DNA of 60,045 bases, from positions 1 to 60,045 of the forward strand of contig OMZA01000010.1 of the NCBI GenBank assembly GCA_900315425.1. The letters are read 5' to 3'. The translations under genes and the position numbers were made by a program. Shown here in pieces: positions 28,370-37,915 of this stretch. Each line of letters starts with the position of its first letter. The first letter of the stretch is position 1. The notes beneath the pieces are model-generated. The model did not search any database, had not been told where the DNA came from, and saw only the letters and a list, made by a program, of their open reading frames with translations. The DNA is from an uncultured Eubacteriales bacterium (lineage in GTDB: Bacteria; Bacillota; Clostridia; Lachnospirales; Lachnospiraceae).

Positions 28370-30028
28370 ATGTCAAAAAATTACTTTGACGACGAATATT
28401 CAGTTAATAGAAATCGCCGTAATTCAAGACCTTCTTCTGACAGATATTCCAGAAGAGATTACAATAGGAATTCAAGAAGAAATTACAACAACTCTTTTTA
28501 TGAGAATTCTTCCAACGACAGATATGAAGTTGACTACGATAATATTGAATATGATGAATCAGCGGATTATATAGAGGATATTGATTATGATCCGGACTAC
28601 GATTACTCTCCTGATGCATACTACGATTACGAATACGAAGAGGAGTATTATAACGATATGAATAACAGAGACTCCCGTGATAATTCCCAAAGAAATAAAG
28701 CTTCTAACAAAAGATCTGCTAACAAAGCCGATAATACAGTGGCTAAAAAGAGCTCTAGAAGATCTTCTAGCAGAAGTATTCCTGATGATTATTACTATGA
28801 CGAAGATATTTCCCCAAGGAAAAGAAAGAACTCTTCTAAAAAAGCTTCTTCAGGAAAGAAGGGCTCTAAGGGCAAAAAAAAGAAAAAGAAAAAAGGCTTA
28901 AAGGTATTAGGATTTATAGTTTCTATAATTGTTATCCTTACCTTAGTTATAATGTTTGTCCCAGGTGCCAAAGACCGTTTCAAGAGAATGGTTGTTGGTT
29001 GCGGAATAACAAAAGCCTATTTGTCCGGTAAATATAAAGATGACTGGGATAAAAATGTATATACAGAAACAAAAGGCACTATCATAACTTCTGATTGTGA
29101 TTTAAGTGGTTATACAAATATCGTTTTATTTGGTTTGGATTCCAGAAATGGCGAGTTAGAATCGGATACCCACACTGATACAATTATGATTGCCAGCATC
29201 AATAACAAATCCGGCGATGTTAAACTTACTTCCGTTTATCGAGACACTCTCATGAAAATGGATGATGCTGGCGGAGACGAGACTTATAACAAATGTAATA
29301 CTGCATTTTTCTACAATGGTCCTGTTGGAGCTATTAATATGCTTAACGAAAATCTGGATTTAAATATTGAAAACTACGTCACAGTTAATTTCTCAGGATT
29401 AGCTTCCATCATAGATTCCTTAGGAGGTCTTGATTTGGAAATTTCCGAAAAAGAACTTCCTCTCGTTAACGGATATCTTACTGAAACCCGAGAAGTTACA
29501 GGAAAGGACGCACCAGACCTTACCCACGCTGGCAAAGTTCACATGAGCGGACTTCAGGTTACAGCCTACTGTAGAATCAGATACGTAGCCTTCACAGATC
29601 CAGACACCGACGAAACATACCGTGACGACTACGGAAGAACCGCAAGACAAAGATATGTCATGAGACATTTACTTCAAGTAGCAAAATCTGCCGGCTTAAA
29701 CAAAATGCTTGATTGCGCAGATACTGTTATATCAGAAAACAACGTTGATGGAGAAAAAATCATTTCCACAAACATGAAGTGGGACAAAGTATATGACTTA
29801 TTAGAAATAGTTGTAACCTGTGAACTTAAAGACCAGACAGGCTACCCTACATACAACTCAGGCTCAAACACCGGATACTATCCAAGCGCCGTAATCCCTC
29901 AAGGTGTTGCTTATAACGTAGCTATACTACATGAAAACTTCTTCCCTAAGAAGAACTACACCCCAAGCAGTAATGTATATGCAATTGATGAATACATAAA
30001 GAACTATACAGGTGTATACGAACCATAA
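28370..30028 (+). CDS. LytR-CpsA-Psr (LCP) family protein with long disordered head
   Basis: The 552-residue protein has about 165 cytoplasmic residues of low complexity. The first part is R/N/S-rich, the middle D/Y/E-rich (repeats such as YDYEYEEEY), and the last part K/S-rich. One transmembrane helix (about 180-200) and an extracellular LCP domain follow. The domain shows HTDTIMI, SVYRDTLM, and the pyrophosphate-binding arginines in AYCRIRY and DDYGRTARQRY. LCP proteins attach polyisoprenyl-linked glycopolymers to peptidoglycan. The charged head is far longer than usual. GAGG upstream of the ATG is a modest ribosome-binding site. Confidence 0.9.
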   Translation: MSKNYFDDEYSVNRNRRNSRPSSDRYSRRDYNRNSRRNYNNSFYENSSNDRYEVDYDNIEYDESADYIEDIDYDPDYDYSPDAYYDYEYEEEYYNDMNNRDSRDNSQRNKASNKRSANKADNTVAKKSSRRSSSRSIPDDYYYDEDISPRKRKNSSKKASSGKKGSKGKKKKKKKGLKVLGFIVSIIVILTLVIMFVPGAKDRFKRMVVGCGITKAYLSGKYKDDWDKNVYTETKGTIITSDCDLSGYTNIVLFGLDSRNGELESDTHTDTIMIASINNKSGDVKLTSVYRDTLMKMDDAGGDETYNKCNTAFFYNGPVGAINMLNENLDLNIENYVTVNFSGLASIIDSLGGLDLEISEKELPLVNGYLTETREVTGKDAPDLTHAGKVHMSGLQVTAYCRIRYVAFTDPDTDETYRDDYGRTARQRYVMRHLLQVAKSAGLNKMLDCADTVISENNVDGEKIISTNMKWDKVYDLLEIVVTCELKDQTGYPTYNSGSNTGYYPSAVIPQGVAYNVAILHENFFPKKNYTPSSNVYAIDEYIKNYTGVYEP

Positions 30029-30042
30029 AACATTATATATAC

Positions 30043-30076
30043 AAAGGTGGCTGTTGCGTTTGCAACAGCCACCTTT
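30043..30076. terminator. Bidirectional terminator between the LCP gene and mfd
   Basis: A 15-bp stem (aaaggtggctgttgc with gcaacagccaccttt, 4-base loop) is flanked by A- and T-rich sequence, serving the converging LCP and mfd transcripts. Confidence 0.9.
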
Positions 30077-30130
30077 TATTTTATATTGTGCAAAAACTAT
30101 AGATATGCTGTAAAACTCCAATCAAGCCAC

Positions 30131-33100
30131 CTATAAGCTTACTTGTTTTAAAAACTCCAATATTACTTCCTTGTACTCATCCATATTTAATTCTTTGGTG
30201 CCTGTCTCTACCAAAAAATATGGTTTTGATTCTTGGATGAATTTTAGTTTTCCCTTATAGCTTTCTATTAGCTTAGGTATCTCCTCAACCTTTATCTTTG
30301 CTTGAGGATACATCTCAATTTTAATTACATTTTTCCAGTTGGTGTCCCTAGAGGCCTTAACATTAGTGATTTCAGTAACCCAAGCCTTATGAGCCATAGC
30401 TTTAACATATGCAATGGATAAAAGATTCATAACATTCTTTGGCATTTCGCCGAACCTATCCATAAGCTCATCCTGCATATCAAAATAATCCTCTTCGCTT
30501 TCAATGCTGGCGATTCGCTTATAGACATTTAATTTTTGCATTTCATTTTTTATATAACTTGATGGGATGTATGCGTCAACATCCAGATCTATCTTGGTTT
30601 CAAATTCATCTAGAACCTCTTCGCCCTTTAAAGTCATAACGGCTTCATTTAAAAGTTTGCAATACAAATCATAACCAACTGCCGCCATGTGTCCATGTTG
30701 CTGAGCACCAAGCACATTCCCTGCACCTCTTATTTCCAGATCACGCATGGAGATTTTAAAACCACTTCCCAACTCAGTAAACTCTCTGATAGCCTTTAGA
30801 CGCTTTTCCGCCTCTTCTTTTAGAATCTTGTCCCTCTTGTAAAGCATGAAAGCATAAGCGGTTCTTCCACTTCTACCAACCCTTCCTCTCAACTGATAAA
30901 GCTGGGATAGGCCAAATCTATCGGCATCATGAATAATAATTGTATTAACATTTGAAATGTCTAAACCTGTTTCAATGATAGTGGTGGATACCAACACATC
31001 AATATCCCCTTGAACAAAATCAAACATAATCTGTTCAAGTTCTCCTTTCGGCATACGCCCATGGGCATACACCACATTAGCGTCTCCCAAAAGACTTTGA
31101 AGATTCATAGCCACGTCCTGTATATTATTAACTCTGTTGTAAACATAATACACCTGTCCGCCTCTGGCTAATTCCCTGTTAATGGCCTCTCTGATAATCT
31201 CCTTATCATATTCCATAACATAGGTCTGGATTGGAACTCTATCTACCGGTGCCTCCTCAAGGACACTCATATCCCTAATACCCGCAAGACTCATATGCAA
31301 AGTTCTAGGAATCGGCGTAGCTGTAAGAGTAAGGACATCCACATTTTGCTTGATTTCCTTAAGTTTTTCCTTGTGAGTAACACCGAATCGCTGCTCTTCA
31401 TCGATAATTAAAAGCCCAAGGTCTTTATATTTAATGGATTTATTCAAAATCTTGTGAGTACCAATGACAATATCCACTTCTCCTGACTTTAACCCCTTAA
31501 TAGTTTCATCTACTTCCTTTGACGTTCTGAATCTGGACAGCATATCAATTCTTACAGGATAATTCTTCATCCTCTGAACAAATGTATTGTAATGCTGCTT
31601 TGCCAAAATAGTAGTAGGTACCAAAAACGCCACCTGCTTGCCATCTTGAACCGCCTTAAATGCAGCCCTAATGGCAATCTCTGTCTTGCCATATCCCACA
31701 TCACCACAGATAAGTCTGTCCATAATCTTGTGACTTTCCATATCTAACTTAGTCTCTTCAATGGCCTTAAGCTGATCCGAGGTTTCCTCGTAAGGAAATG
31801 TTTCCTCGAACTCCTTTTGCCACACAGTATCCTTGCTGTAAGCAAAGCCCTGCCTGTTTTGTCTTGCAGAATAAAGCTCCACTAATTCCTTGGCAATATC
31901 TTTAACGGCACCCTTAACTTTATACTTGGTCTTGTACCACTCCTGGCTTCCAAGCTTGTTAATCTTAGGAACTTTTTCAGTATCCGCACCAGCATATTTT
32001 TGAAGCATATCTAACTGAGTGGCCAAAATGTACAGATTAGAATTACCTGCATACTCAATCTTAATGTAATCCTTAAAAACGCCGTCTACTTCAATCTTCT
32101 CCACACCCCTATACACGCCTAAACCATGATTCTCATGGACAACATAGTCCCCAACGGAAAGCTCATTAAAATCCTGAACGTGTCTTCCCTGAAAACGACT
32201 TTTATGCTTCTTCTTTCTATGCCTTTCCTTGCCAAATATATCCGTTTGAGTAATAACCACAAAATTAACCAAAGGATATTCATAACCCTGACGAACATTT
32301 CCAGACATAACAATCACTTCTCTAGGCTTTAGCACTCTGTCTTTGTTGTCTGAAAAAATCGCCTCAATGCCATAATCCCACAATCCATCAGCAAATCTTT
32401 TAGCTCTAGTGGTGGAGCTGGCAAGAATTAAAACTCTGTAATTCTTCTTTCTATAACTCTTTAAATCCTTGGCAAGAATCTCCAGACTGTTGTTGTAGGA
32501 CACCACACTTCTAGAATCAATCTGGAAAGTCTCAGTAATAGCCAATTCCTTTGCTTTATTATTAATAGAAAAAAATGAAACCTTAGGCATCCCTTTCATC
32601 ATATCGATAACTGCCTTGTAATCATTTAACACCTTGGTTTGACCAGGAAGAATATAACCCTTCTCTAACCTGCTAACCATGCTCTCTTTAAACTCTTTAA
32701 ATACAGCAGTGCTCTTTTCCTTTAACTTTACAGGCTCATCAAGAACATATAAAGTATTGGAATTATTTAAATAATCTTCTAGAGTTGAAAGATCATCATA
32801 AAAATAGTTAATGTAGCTGTCTACACTTGCACCTGCCGGATTAATCCTAAGCATCTCTAAGAACTCTTTGATAATCACGCTAATTCTGTGACCACTTTCA
32901 ATCTCCATTTTCTTACGAAATGCGGACTCCACCTTCTTTTCATCAGCTTTGATTTTCTCAATGCCTTTAAGCATAGTATCTCTGTCCATAATGTATTCAC
33001 AAGCCGGATAAATAGTAATATCTTCAATATTCTCAATGGACCTTTGACTTTCTACATCAAAGTATTTTATGGAATCAATCTCATCTCCCCAAAGGTCAAT

Positions 33101-33673
33101 TCTTACAGGGCTTTCCTCCGTTACCGGAAATATATCTAGAATCTCACCTCTCATAGCGAACTGTCCCGGACCTTGAACCTGACTTACCCTTTCATAGGCC
33201 ATGTTAACTAATTTACTTTTAACTTCCTCCAAATCCAAAGAATCCTGGCTGCTAATCATAATGACATTTTCTTCAATGATTTCCACGGGAATAAGCTTGT
33301 CCATAAGTCCATCAATGGTGGTGATAATAATAGAATCGTTATTTTCTATAATATTTTTAATTACATTTAAACGCTCACTAATAATGTAATTACCATGAAT
33401 CTCAGCATTTAAAAACAAAAAATCCTTAGCCGGATAGAGGATGACATTCTTATTATAAATGGCAAAATCTTCATACATTTCCCTTGCTTTTTTTGCGTCA
33501 TTAGTGACAATAACCGTGTATTTATAGCCACTTGATAAAGCATTAATGATATTGATTTTGTCAGAATCCTTGCATCCACTAACCCCTAAGGAAGCATTCT
33601 TATTTTTCTTAAGACTCTCTTCAAGTCTTATATATTCACCATGTTCTCTTAAGGCTTGTTCTAACGTATTCAT
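30131..33673 (-). CDS. mfd: Transcription-repair coupling factor Mfd
   Basis: The 1180-residue protein is full length. It has a UvrB-like N-terminal region, a CarD/RNA-polymerase-interacting domain (YVVHENHGLGVYRGVEKIEV near 510) and an SF2 translocase. Motifs are CGDVGYGKTEIAIRAAF (Walker A), LLIIDEEQRFGV and LTLTATPIPRTLHMS, then GRVGRSGR in the second lobe and a C-terminal TRCF domain. Mfd removes RNA polymerase stalled at lesions and recruits UvrA. The gene follows pth by 19 bp, an order common in Firmicutes. Confidence 0.97.
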   Translation of the reverse strand: MNTLEQALREHGEYIRLEESLKKNKNASLGVSGCKDSDKINIINALSSGYKYTVIVTNDAKKAREMYEDFAIYNKNVILYPAKDFLFLNAEIHGNYIISERLNVIKNIIENNDSIIITTIDGLMDKLIPVEIIEENVIMISSQDSLDLEEVKSKLVNMAYERVSQVQGPGQFAMRGEILDIFPVTEESPVRIDLWGDEIDSIKYFDVESQRSIENIEDITIYPACEYIMDRDTMLKGIEKIKADEKKVESAFRKKMEIESGHRISVIIKEFLEMLRINPAGASVDSYINYFYDDLSTLEDYLNNSNTLYVLDEPVKLKEKSTAVFKEFKESMVSRLEKGYILPGQTKVLNDYKAVIDMMKGMPKVSFFSINNKAKELAITETFQIDSRSVVSYNNSLEILAKDLKSYRKKNYRVLILASSTTRAKRFADGLWDYGIEAIFSDNKDRVLKPREVIVMSGNVRQGYEYPLVNFVVITQTDIFGKERHRKKKHKSRFQGRHVQDFNELSVGDYVVHENHGLGVYRGVEKIEVDGVFKDYIKIEYAGNSNLYILATQLDMLQKYAGADTEKVPKINKLGSQEWYKTKYKVKGAVKDIAKELVELYSARQNRQGFAYSKDTVWQKEFEETFPYEETSDQLKAIEETKLDMESHKIMDRLICGDVGYGKTEIAIRAAFKAVQDGKQVAFLVPTTILAKQHYNTFVQRMKNYPVRIDMLSRFRTSKEVDETIKGLKSGEVDIVIGTHKILNKSIKYKDLGLLIIDEEQRFGVTHKEKLKEIKQNVDVLTLTATPIPRTLHMSLAGIRDMSVLEEAPVDRVPIQTYVMEYDKEIIREAINRELARGGQVYYVYNRVNNIQDVAMNLQSLLGDANVVYAHGRMPKGELEQIMFDFVQGDIDVLVSTTIIETGLDISNVNTIIIHDADRFGLSQLYQLRGRVGRSGRTAYAFMLYKRDKILKEEAEKRLKAIREFTELGSGFKISMRDLEIRGAGNVLGAQQHGHMAAVGYDLYCKLLNEAVMTLKGEEVLDEFETKIDLDVDAYIPSSYIKNEMQKLNVYKRIASIESEEDYFDMQDELMDRFGEMPKNVMNLLSIAYVKAMAHKAWVTEITNVKASRDTNWKNVIKIEMYPQAKIKVEEIPKLIESYKGKLKFIQESKPYFLVETGTKELNMDEYKEVILEFLKQVSL

Positions 33674-33692
33674 ATTTTCACCTTTACATAAA

Positions 33693-34253
33693 CTAATTAT
33701 ACTTATTCATAGCTGCATTTATATCCTGGGATATGATAATAGATACTGCATCAGCCGCATCTTTAAAGGCATCCTCCATAATAGGCACGTCCTCTTTTGA
33801 AAAATGACCCAACACATAATCAGCCAAATCCATGCGGGCAGGTTTCTCTCCTACTCCCACTCTAACTCTTTTAAAATTCTGAGTACCGGTATGACTTATA
33901 ATACTTTTAATACCATTATGTCCACCAGCACTTCCCTTAGCTCTAATTCTTAATTTACCTACTGCTAAGGCAATGTCGTCATAGATAACTATGAGCTCAT
34001 CCTCCGGATTAATCTTGTAAAAATCCATGGCATTTCTAACAGCTTCACCGCTATTATTCATAAATGTAATAGGTTTCATCAAAAGCACCTTTTCACCTTC
34101 AATGATTCCCTTTCCGCAAGCGGCCTTGTGTTTTTCAAAATCCAATGGAATACCATACTTTCCAGCAAGAGAATCTATTACCCTAAAACCTGCATTATGT
34201 CTTGTCTTTTCATACTTAGAACCTGGATTGCCTAATCCTACAATGATATACAT
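33693..34253 (-). CDS. pth: Peptidyl-tRNA hydrolase
   Basis: The 186-residue enzyme recycles peptidyl-tRNA. Its active-site residues are visible: the asparagine in VGLGNPGSKYE, the catalytic histidine in TRHNAGF, the MNNSGEAV element and the aspartate in IVIYDDIAL, followed by KGSAGGHNGIKSI. TTAGGAGG precedes the ATG. It heads the pth-mfd operon with an extended -10 promoter upstream. Confidence 0.96.
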   Translation of the reverse strand: MYIIVGLGNPGSKYEKTRHNAGFRVIDSLAGKYGIPLDFEKHKAACGKGIIEGEKVLLMKPITFMNNSGEAVRNAMDFYKINPEDELIVIYDDIALAVGKLRIRAKGSAGGHNGIKSIISHTGTQNFKRVRVGVGEKPARMDLADYVLGHFSKEDVPIMEDAFKDAADAVSIIISQDINAAMNKYN

Positions 34254-34292
34254 AAAAACCTCCTAAGGTTGAGTAGTTTTTTCGTATCCTGT

Positions 34293-34321
34293 ATTATAAC
34301 ACACATTTCTTTTTATGTCCT
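34293..34321 (-). promoter_or_regulatory. Promoter of pth-mfd
   Basis: The minus strand shows AGGACA (34316-34321) and TATAAT (34293-34298), with a 17-bp spacer and a TGn extension directly before the -10. Confidence 0.65.
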
Positions 34322-34334
34322 TGTCCATAAACGT

Positions 34335-34365
34335 AACAAAGACCGACATACATGTCGGTCCTTGT
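34335..34365 (-). terminator. Hairpin downstream of spoVG
   Basis: A stem centred on GACCGACAT/ATGTCGGTC with outer ACAA/TTGT pairing lies 47 bp after the spoVG stop. The T-run is interrupted (TCTTTGTTACG), so it is a likely but not ideal terminator. Confidence 0.55.
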
Positions 34366-34411
34366 TGCACTATATAATTTTATAAAAGGAGTTAAAAAAC
34401 TATTATGTCGT

Positions 34412-34687
34412 TTATTCTTCTACTGGCTCTGGATCCTCAGTATTCTCATACTTGTCAAGGATGAGCTGCTGTAGTTTTGCTCTTGTCTCCTGATTTATTG
34501 GATGGGCTATATCTCTGTATTCGCCATCTGCTGCTTTTCTACTTGGCATTGCAATGAATAGCCCTTTCTCACCTTCAATCACTTTAATGTCATGCACTAC
34601 AAACTCATTATCAAATGTTATTGATACAACGGCTTTCATTTTACCATCTTTTGCTACTTTTCTAACTCTTACGTCTGTTATTTCCAT
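34412..34687 (-). CDS. spoVG: SpoVG-family regulator
   Basis: The protein of 91 residues starts [20 protein letters not shown] and contains [20 protein letters not shown], the conserved SpoVG core, with an acidic C-terminus. SpoVG is a nucleic-acid-binding regulator found in spore-formers and non-spore-formers alike, so it does not itself show sporulation. The start at 34687 is chosen because GGAGG lies 8 bp upstream; the longer frame begins at a TTG that overlaps that site. It lies 36 bp after glgD and may be cotranscribed with the glg genes. Confidence 0.95.
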   Translation of the reverse strand: MEITDVRVRKVAKDGKMKAVVSITFDNEFVVHDIKVIEGEKGLFIAMPSRKAADGEYRDIAHPINQETRAKLQQLILDKYENTEDPEPVEE

Positions 34688-34723
34688 GTGTGTACCCTCC
34701 AATTGTGTTGTTTAATCTGTCGA

Positions 34724-35845
34724 CTATATATTGTAACGATCGTTTTTTTCTACTACTATCCTGATCTCTCCGTCCTTACCTACGTAATTACTATTGGCCA
34801 TGATAGTATCTCTACTTTCTACGATACAATTCTCAATATATGTGTTGTCACCTATGTAGACATTGTTGAGAATAATTGAATTCTTAATAGTACAATTATT
34901 TCCAACATACGCATTTTTGAATAATATAGACCCTTCTACTTTACCATTAATAATGCATCCACTACTTACAAGACTGTTCTTAACATCTGCTCCTGGATTA
35001 TATTTTGCTGGTGGAAGATCTCCTACCTTTGAGTATATATCCGGATATTGTTTAAAGAAGTAGTCCCTAACCGCTGGCTTAAGAAAATCCATATTTGTTT
35101 TAAAATATGACTCTACCGTATTAACGTTGCTCCAGTAGGTATTAATCTTATAACCATATATACGCTTTACATTCTTATATCTAATAACAATATCATTAAC
35201 TAAATCGTATCTGTCCTCAGCTTCACATTTTTCAATTAAATCTATAAGTAACCTTCTCCTAATTACATAAATACCTGCTGAAACTGTGTTGCTAGAGCTT
35301 ACTAATGGTTTCTCCTCAAAATCAACGATTCGGCTGTCTTCATTCATCTTAATACAACCAAATCTTGTAACATCTGTTCCCTCTGGGAACTCCTTGCATA
35401 CAACTGTAATATCTGCCTTTTTCTCAATATGGTACTCTAACACTTTGTTATAGTCCATCTTATAAACGCAATCACCACTTGCGATAACCACATATGGTTC
35501 ATGACTATTTTTAAGAAAGGCAATATTCTGATAAATGGCATCTGCAGTACCCTGATACCAGAATCCATTTTCCGCCGTTATAGATGGTGTAAATACAAAC
35601 AAACCACCTTGTTTTCTACCAAAATCCCACCATTTAGACGAACTTAAATGCTCATTTAATGAAAGAGCATTATACTGTGTAAGAACAGCTACTTTCTGAA
35701 TATGAGAATTGGACATATTACTTAACGAAAAATCAATACTTCTGTAACTTCCTGCAATCGGCATAGCAGCAATGGCACGTTTATGTGAAAGTTCCTTCAT
35801 TTTATTGTTATTACCGCCTGCAAGTATAATTCCTAAAGCTCTCAT
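34724..35845 (-). CDS. glgD: GlgD subunit of glucose-1-phosphate adenylyltransferase
   Basis: The 373-residue protein has the nucleotidyltransferase fold with a C-terminal left-handed beta-helix (hexapeptide repeats such as [20 protein letters not shown]). The catalytic-loop sequence is [11 protein letters not shown] in place of the GGxGxRL pattern of GlgC, as in the regulatory GlgD partners of Firmicutes. It forms heterotetramers with GlgC that make ADP-glucose for glycogen. The start overlaps the glgC stop by 4 bp (ATGA), giving tight coupling. Confidence 0.93.
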   Translation of the reverse strand: MRALGIILAGGNNNKMKELSHKRAIAAMPIAGSYRSIDFSLSNMSNSHIQKVAVLTQYNALSLNEHLSSSKWWDFGRKQGGLFVFTPSITAENGFWYQGTADAIYQNIAFLKNSHEPYVVIASGDCVYKMDYNKVLEYHIEKKADITVVCKEFPEGTDVTRFGCIKMNEDSRIVDFEEKPLVSSSNTVSAGIYVIRRRLLIDLIEKCEAEDRYDLVNDIVIRYKNVKRIYGYKINTYWSNVNTVESYFKTNMDFLKPAVRDYFFKQYPDIYSKVGDLPPAKYNPGADVKNSLVSSGCIINGKVEGSILFKNAYVGNNCTIKNSIILNNVYIGDNTYIENCIVESRDTIMANSNYVGKDGEIRIVVEKNDRYNI

Positions 35846-37116
35846 CTTGTGTCACCTGCCTTAATTATATACTCACCGCTTTGAAGAACTCCATTCGGAT
35901 AATCTTCAGCAGTTGTCTTGCCTGCAATGGCAACATTCTTGCCGATAGATACATTACTTGGTATCTCCGTATTCTCTCCTATTGTTGTTATTCCACTGTT
36001 ATAAATCCTTGGATCAAGCTTGCTATCAGCTTCTCCGCCAACACCAACGTGTGTATCATGTCCGATTACAACATTCTCTGCAAGAATACATCTCTCTACG
36101 GAACTATTCTTTCCAATCTCTGTATTCTTCATAATAATGGAATCCCGAACAACTGCACCTTCTCTAACGACTACCCCAGCACCTAGTACTGAATTGTAAA
36201 CCTCTCCATAGATTTCTGCGCCCTCAGAAATAATACTCCTATCAATCTTAGCGTCACCAGAAACGTACTGTGGTGGCAATGTGTCGCTCTTTGTATATAT
36301 TCTCCAGTACTCTTCGTACAAATTAAATACCGGAATAATATTAATAAGCTCCATATTAGCTTCCCAATACGATGAAAGTGTTCCAACATCCTTCCAATAT
36401 CCGTTAAATTCATAAGCAAATAATCTCATCTTCTTACTATGTACGTAAGGAATTATATGCTTACCAAAATCGCAATTACTCTGGTCTGATAACTTAATCA
36501 ACGCTTCTCTTAACACTGGCCAACTGAAAATGTAAATACCCATAGAAGCAAGATTTCCTCTTGGATGCTCTGGTTTTTCTTCGAATTCCGTTATTCGGTT
36601 ATTCTCATCTGTAAGAGCAATACCAAATCTACTAGCTTCTTCATAAGGTACTGGCATTGTTGCAATGGTAACATCTGCATTATTAGCTTTGTGGTAATCC
36701 AACATAACTTCATAGTCCATCTTGTAAATGTGGTCACCTGACAAAATTAATACATAATCCGGATTATATGAATCAATATAATCCAGGTTCTGATAAATTG
36801 CATTTGCTGTTCCTGTATACCATTCACTATTGCCGTTCTTTTCATAAGGAGGTAACACAGTGACTCCACCAATATTTCTATCCAAGTCCCAAGGAATACC
36901 GATACCGATATGGGCATTGAGTCGTAAAGGCTGATACTGTGTCAATACACCTACCGTATCTACCCCAGAATTAATACAGTTACTCAATGGAAAATCGATA
37001 ATTCTGTACTTTCCTCCGAAGGATACTGCAGGTTTCGCTACTTTGGAAGTCAGAACACCCAAACGACTACCCTGACCGCCTGCCAATAACATGGCAATCA
37101 TTTCCTTCTTAATCAC
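35842..37116 (-). CDS. glgC: Glucose-1-phosphate adenylyltransferase, catalytic subunit
   Basis: The 424-residue enzyme has the signature [34 protein letters not shown], the [12 protein letters not shown] element, [10 protein letters not shown] and [12 protein letters not shown], plus a C-terminal beta-helix. It forms ADP-glucose from glucose-1-phosphate and ATP. Translation starts at GTG, 5 bp after GAGGTG. It heads the glgC-glgD(-spoVG) operon. The glycogen synthase and branching enzyme genes are not in the window, but the GH13 enzyme at 17.2-19.3 kb could act on the product. Confidence 0.96.
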   Translation of the reverse strand: MIKKEMIAMLLAGGQGSRLGVLTSKVAKPAVSFGGKYRIIDFPLSNCINSGVDTVGVLTQYQPLRLNAHIGIGIPWDLDRNIGGVTVLPPYEKNGNSEWYTGTANAIYQNLDYIDSYNPDYVLILSGDHIYKMDYEVMLDYHKANNADVTIATMPVPYEEASRFGIALTDENNRITEFEEKPEHPRGNLASMGIYIFSWPVLREALIKLSDQSNCDFGKHIIPYVHSKKMRLFAYEFNGYWKDVGTLSSYWEANMELINIIPVFNLYEEYWRIYTKSDTLPPQYVSGDAKIDRSIISEGAEIYGEVYNSVLGAGVVVREGAVVRDSIIMKNTEIGKNSSVERCILAENVVIGHDTHVGVGGEADSKLDPRIYNSGITTIGENTEIPSNVSIGKNVAIAGKTTAEDYPNGVLQSGEYIIKAGDTR

Positions 37117-37150
37117 GCTATCACCTCGCTGTAGTAAATTTTATGCAACA

Positions 37151-37179
37151 ATTATAACATATAAGGGAAAAACAGTGAA
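37151..37179 (-). promoter_or_regulatory. Promoter of glgCD
   Basis: The minus strand shows TTCACT (37174-37179) and a perfect TATAAT (37151-37156) at 17-bp spacing with a TGn extension, 34 bp upstream of the GTG start. Confidence 0.7.
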
Positions 37180-37342
37180 GATTTTTTACATTTTTTCTCA
37201 ATAAATATAAAGATTTAAAAATTTCTTAATTTTTTCATGTGCTTTTTCAACAAAACAAAAATATATTTTTGTACATTTTTTACAATACAATTTTATGACC
37301 ACTAATGGATGATTTTAATTTTCTGTGATTATCTTTTCTAAC

Positions 37343-37371
37343 TTGTGTTTTTTTTATGCAAATATTATACT
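37343..37371 (+). promoter_or_regulatory. Promoter of the HTH gene
   Basis: TTGTGT (37343-37348) and TATACT (37366-37371) are 17 bp apart, 52 bp upstream of the start codon at 37424. Confidence 0.6.
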
Positions 37372-37423
37372 TGTATTTAATCTAATCGTTACCAAAAACG
37401 ATTTAACATCATCAGGAGGAATT

Positions 37424-37897
37424 ATGTCAAAACAATCCCCAAAACCAGAAAAAGAAAAAAACATTTACCAAAAATATAGAGATGACCTGCATCTTACAAG
37501 GGCTCAGGCCAATGAATTAATGAATGATCAGATATCTACTGACAGACTAGACCATATTGAACGACTTAATTCACTGCCTCGTCCCGAAGAAATTCTCGCA
37601 ATGTCTAAAGCCTACAAAGCTCCTGAACTTTGCAATTACTACTGCACTCATGAATGCAGCATAGGTAAGCAATATATGGAGCCGGTTGAAATAAAACAAC
37701 TTCAACAGATTACTTTAGAAATATTATCGAATCTTAATTCAATTAACAAAGATAAAAACATATTCATAGATATAACCGCTGATGGAGAAATATCCGAAGA
37801 AGAATTATCGGATTTCAAAAGAATAAAAGAAAAATTAGAACAAATATCATCCACAGTAGATTCCTTAAAATTATGGATAGAAAAAAAGGGCGTGTAA
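37424..37897 (+). CDS. Small XRE-like helix-turn-helix protein with Cys motif
   Basis: The 157-residue protein has an N-terminal helical region (LHLTRAQANELMNDQ, then DRLDHIERLNSLPRPEEI) that reads like an XRE-type HTH. The motif PELCNYYCTHECSIGK follows with three cysteines, and the C-terminal half is a helical, acidic coiled-coil-like segment. Similar proteins are common in Lachnospiraceae and usually annotated only as HTH regulators. The start at 37424 follows AGGAGG by 4 bp; longer in-frame extension lacks a site. Its stop codon lies inside the loop of the terminator serving the convergent ChW gene. Confidence 0.7.
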   Translation: MSKQSPKPEKEKNIYQKYRDDLHLTRAQANELMNDQISTDRLDHIERLNSLPRPEEILAMSKAYKAPELCNYYCTHECSIGKQYMEPVEIKQLQQITLEILSNLNSINKDKNIFIDITADGEISEEELSDFKRIKEKLEQISSTVDSLKLWIEKKGV

Positions 37898-37909
37898 CTT
37901 GCACGCCCT
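37887..37909 (-). terminator. Terminator of the NlpC/P60-ChW gene
   Basis: A 9-bp GC-rich stem (AGGGCGTG-type) with a 5-base loop is followed on the minus strand by TTTTTTT. The plus-strand HTH gene ends within the loop. Confidence 0.85.
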
Positions 37910-37915
37910 ATAATA

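Larger units (their letters stand above)
37117..37423. other. Divergent intergenic region between glgC and the HTH gene
   Basis: These 307 bp hold no gene. They contain the glgC promoter, the plus-strand promoter for the HTH gene and about 150 bp of very AT-rich sequence with A- and T-tracts between them, likely curved DNA. Confidence 0.6.

Noticed and set aside
28356-28574. Alternative plus-strand frame overlapping the start of the LCP gene
   Set aside because: It reflects the low-complexity coding sequence read in another frame and has no similarity or better start.
34412-34687. SpoVG taken as proof of sporulation
   Set aside because: SpoVG occurs in non-sporulating Firmicutes, and the sporulation genes expected near rqcP and tilS are absent here.
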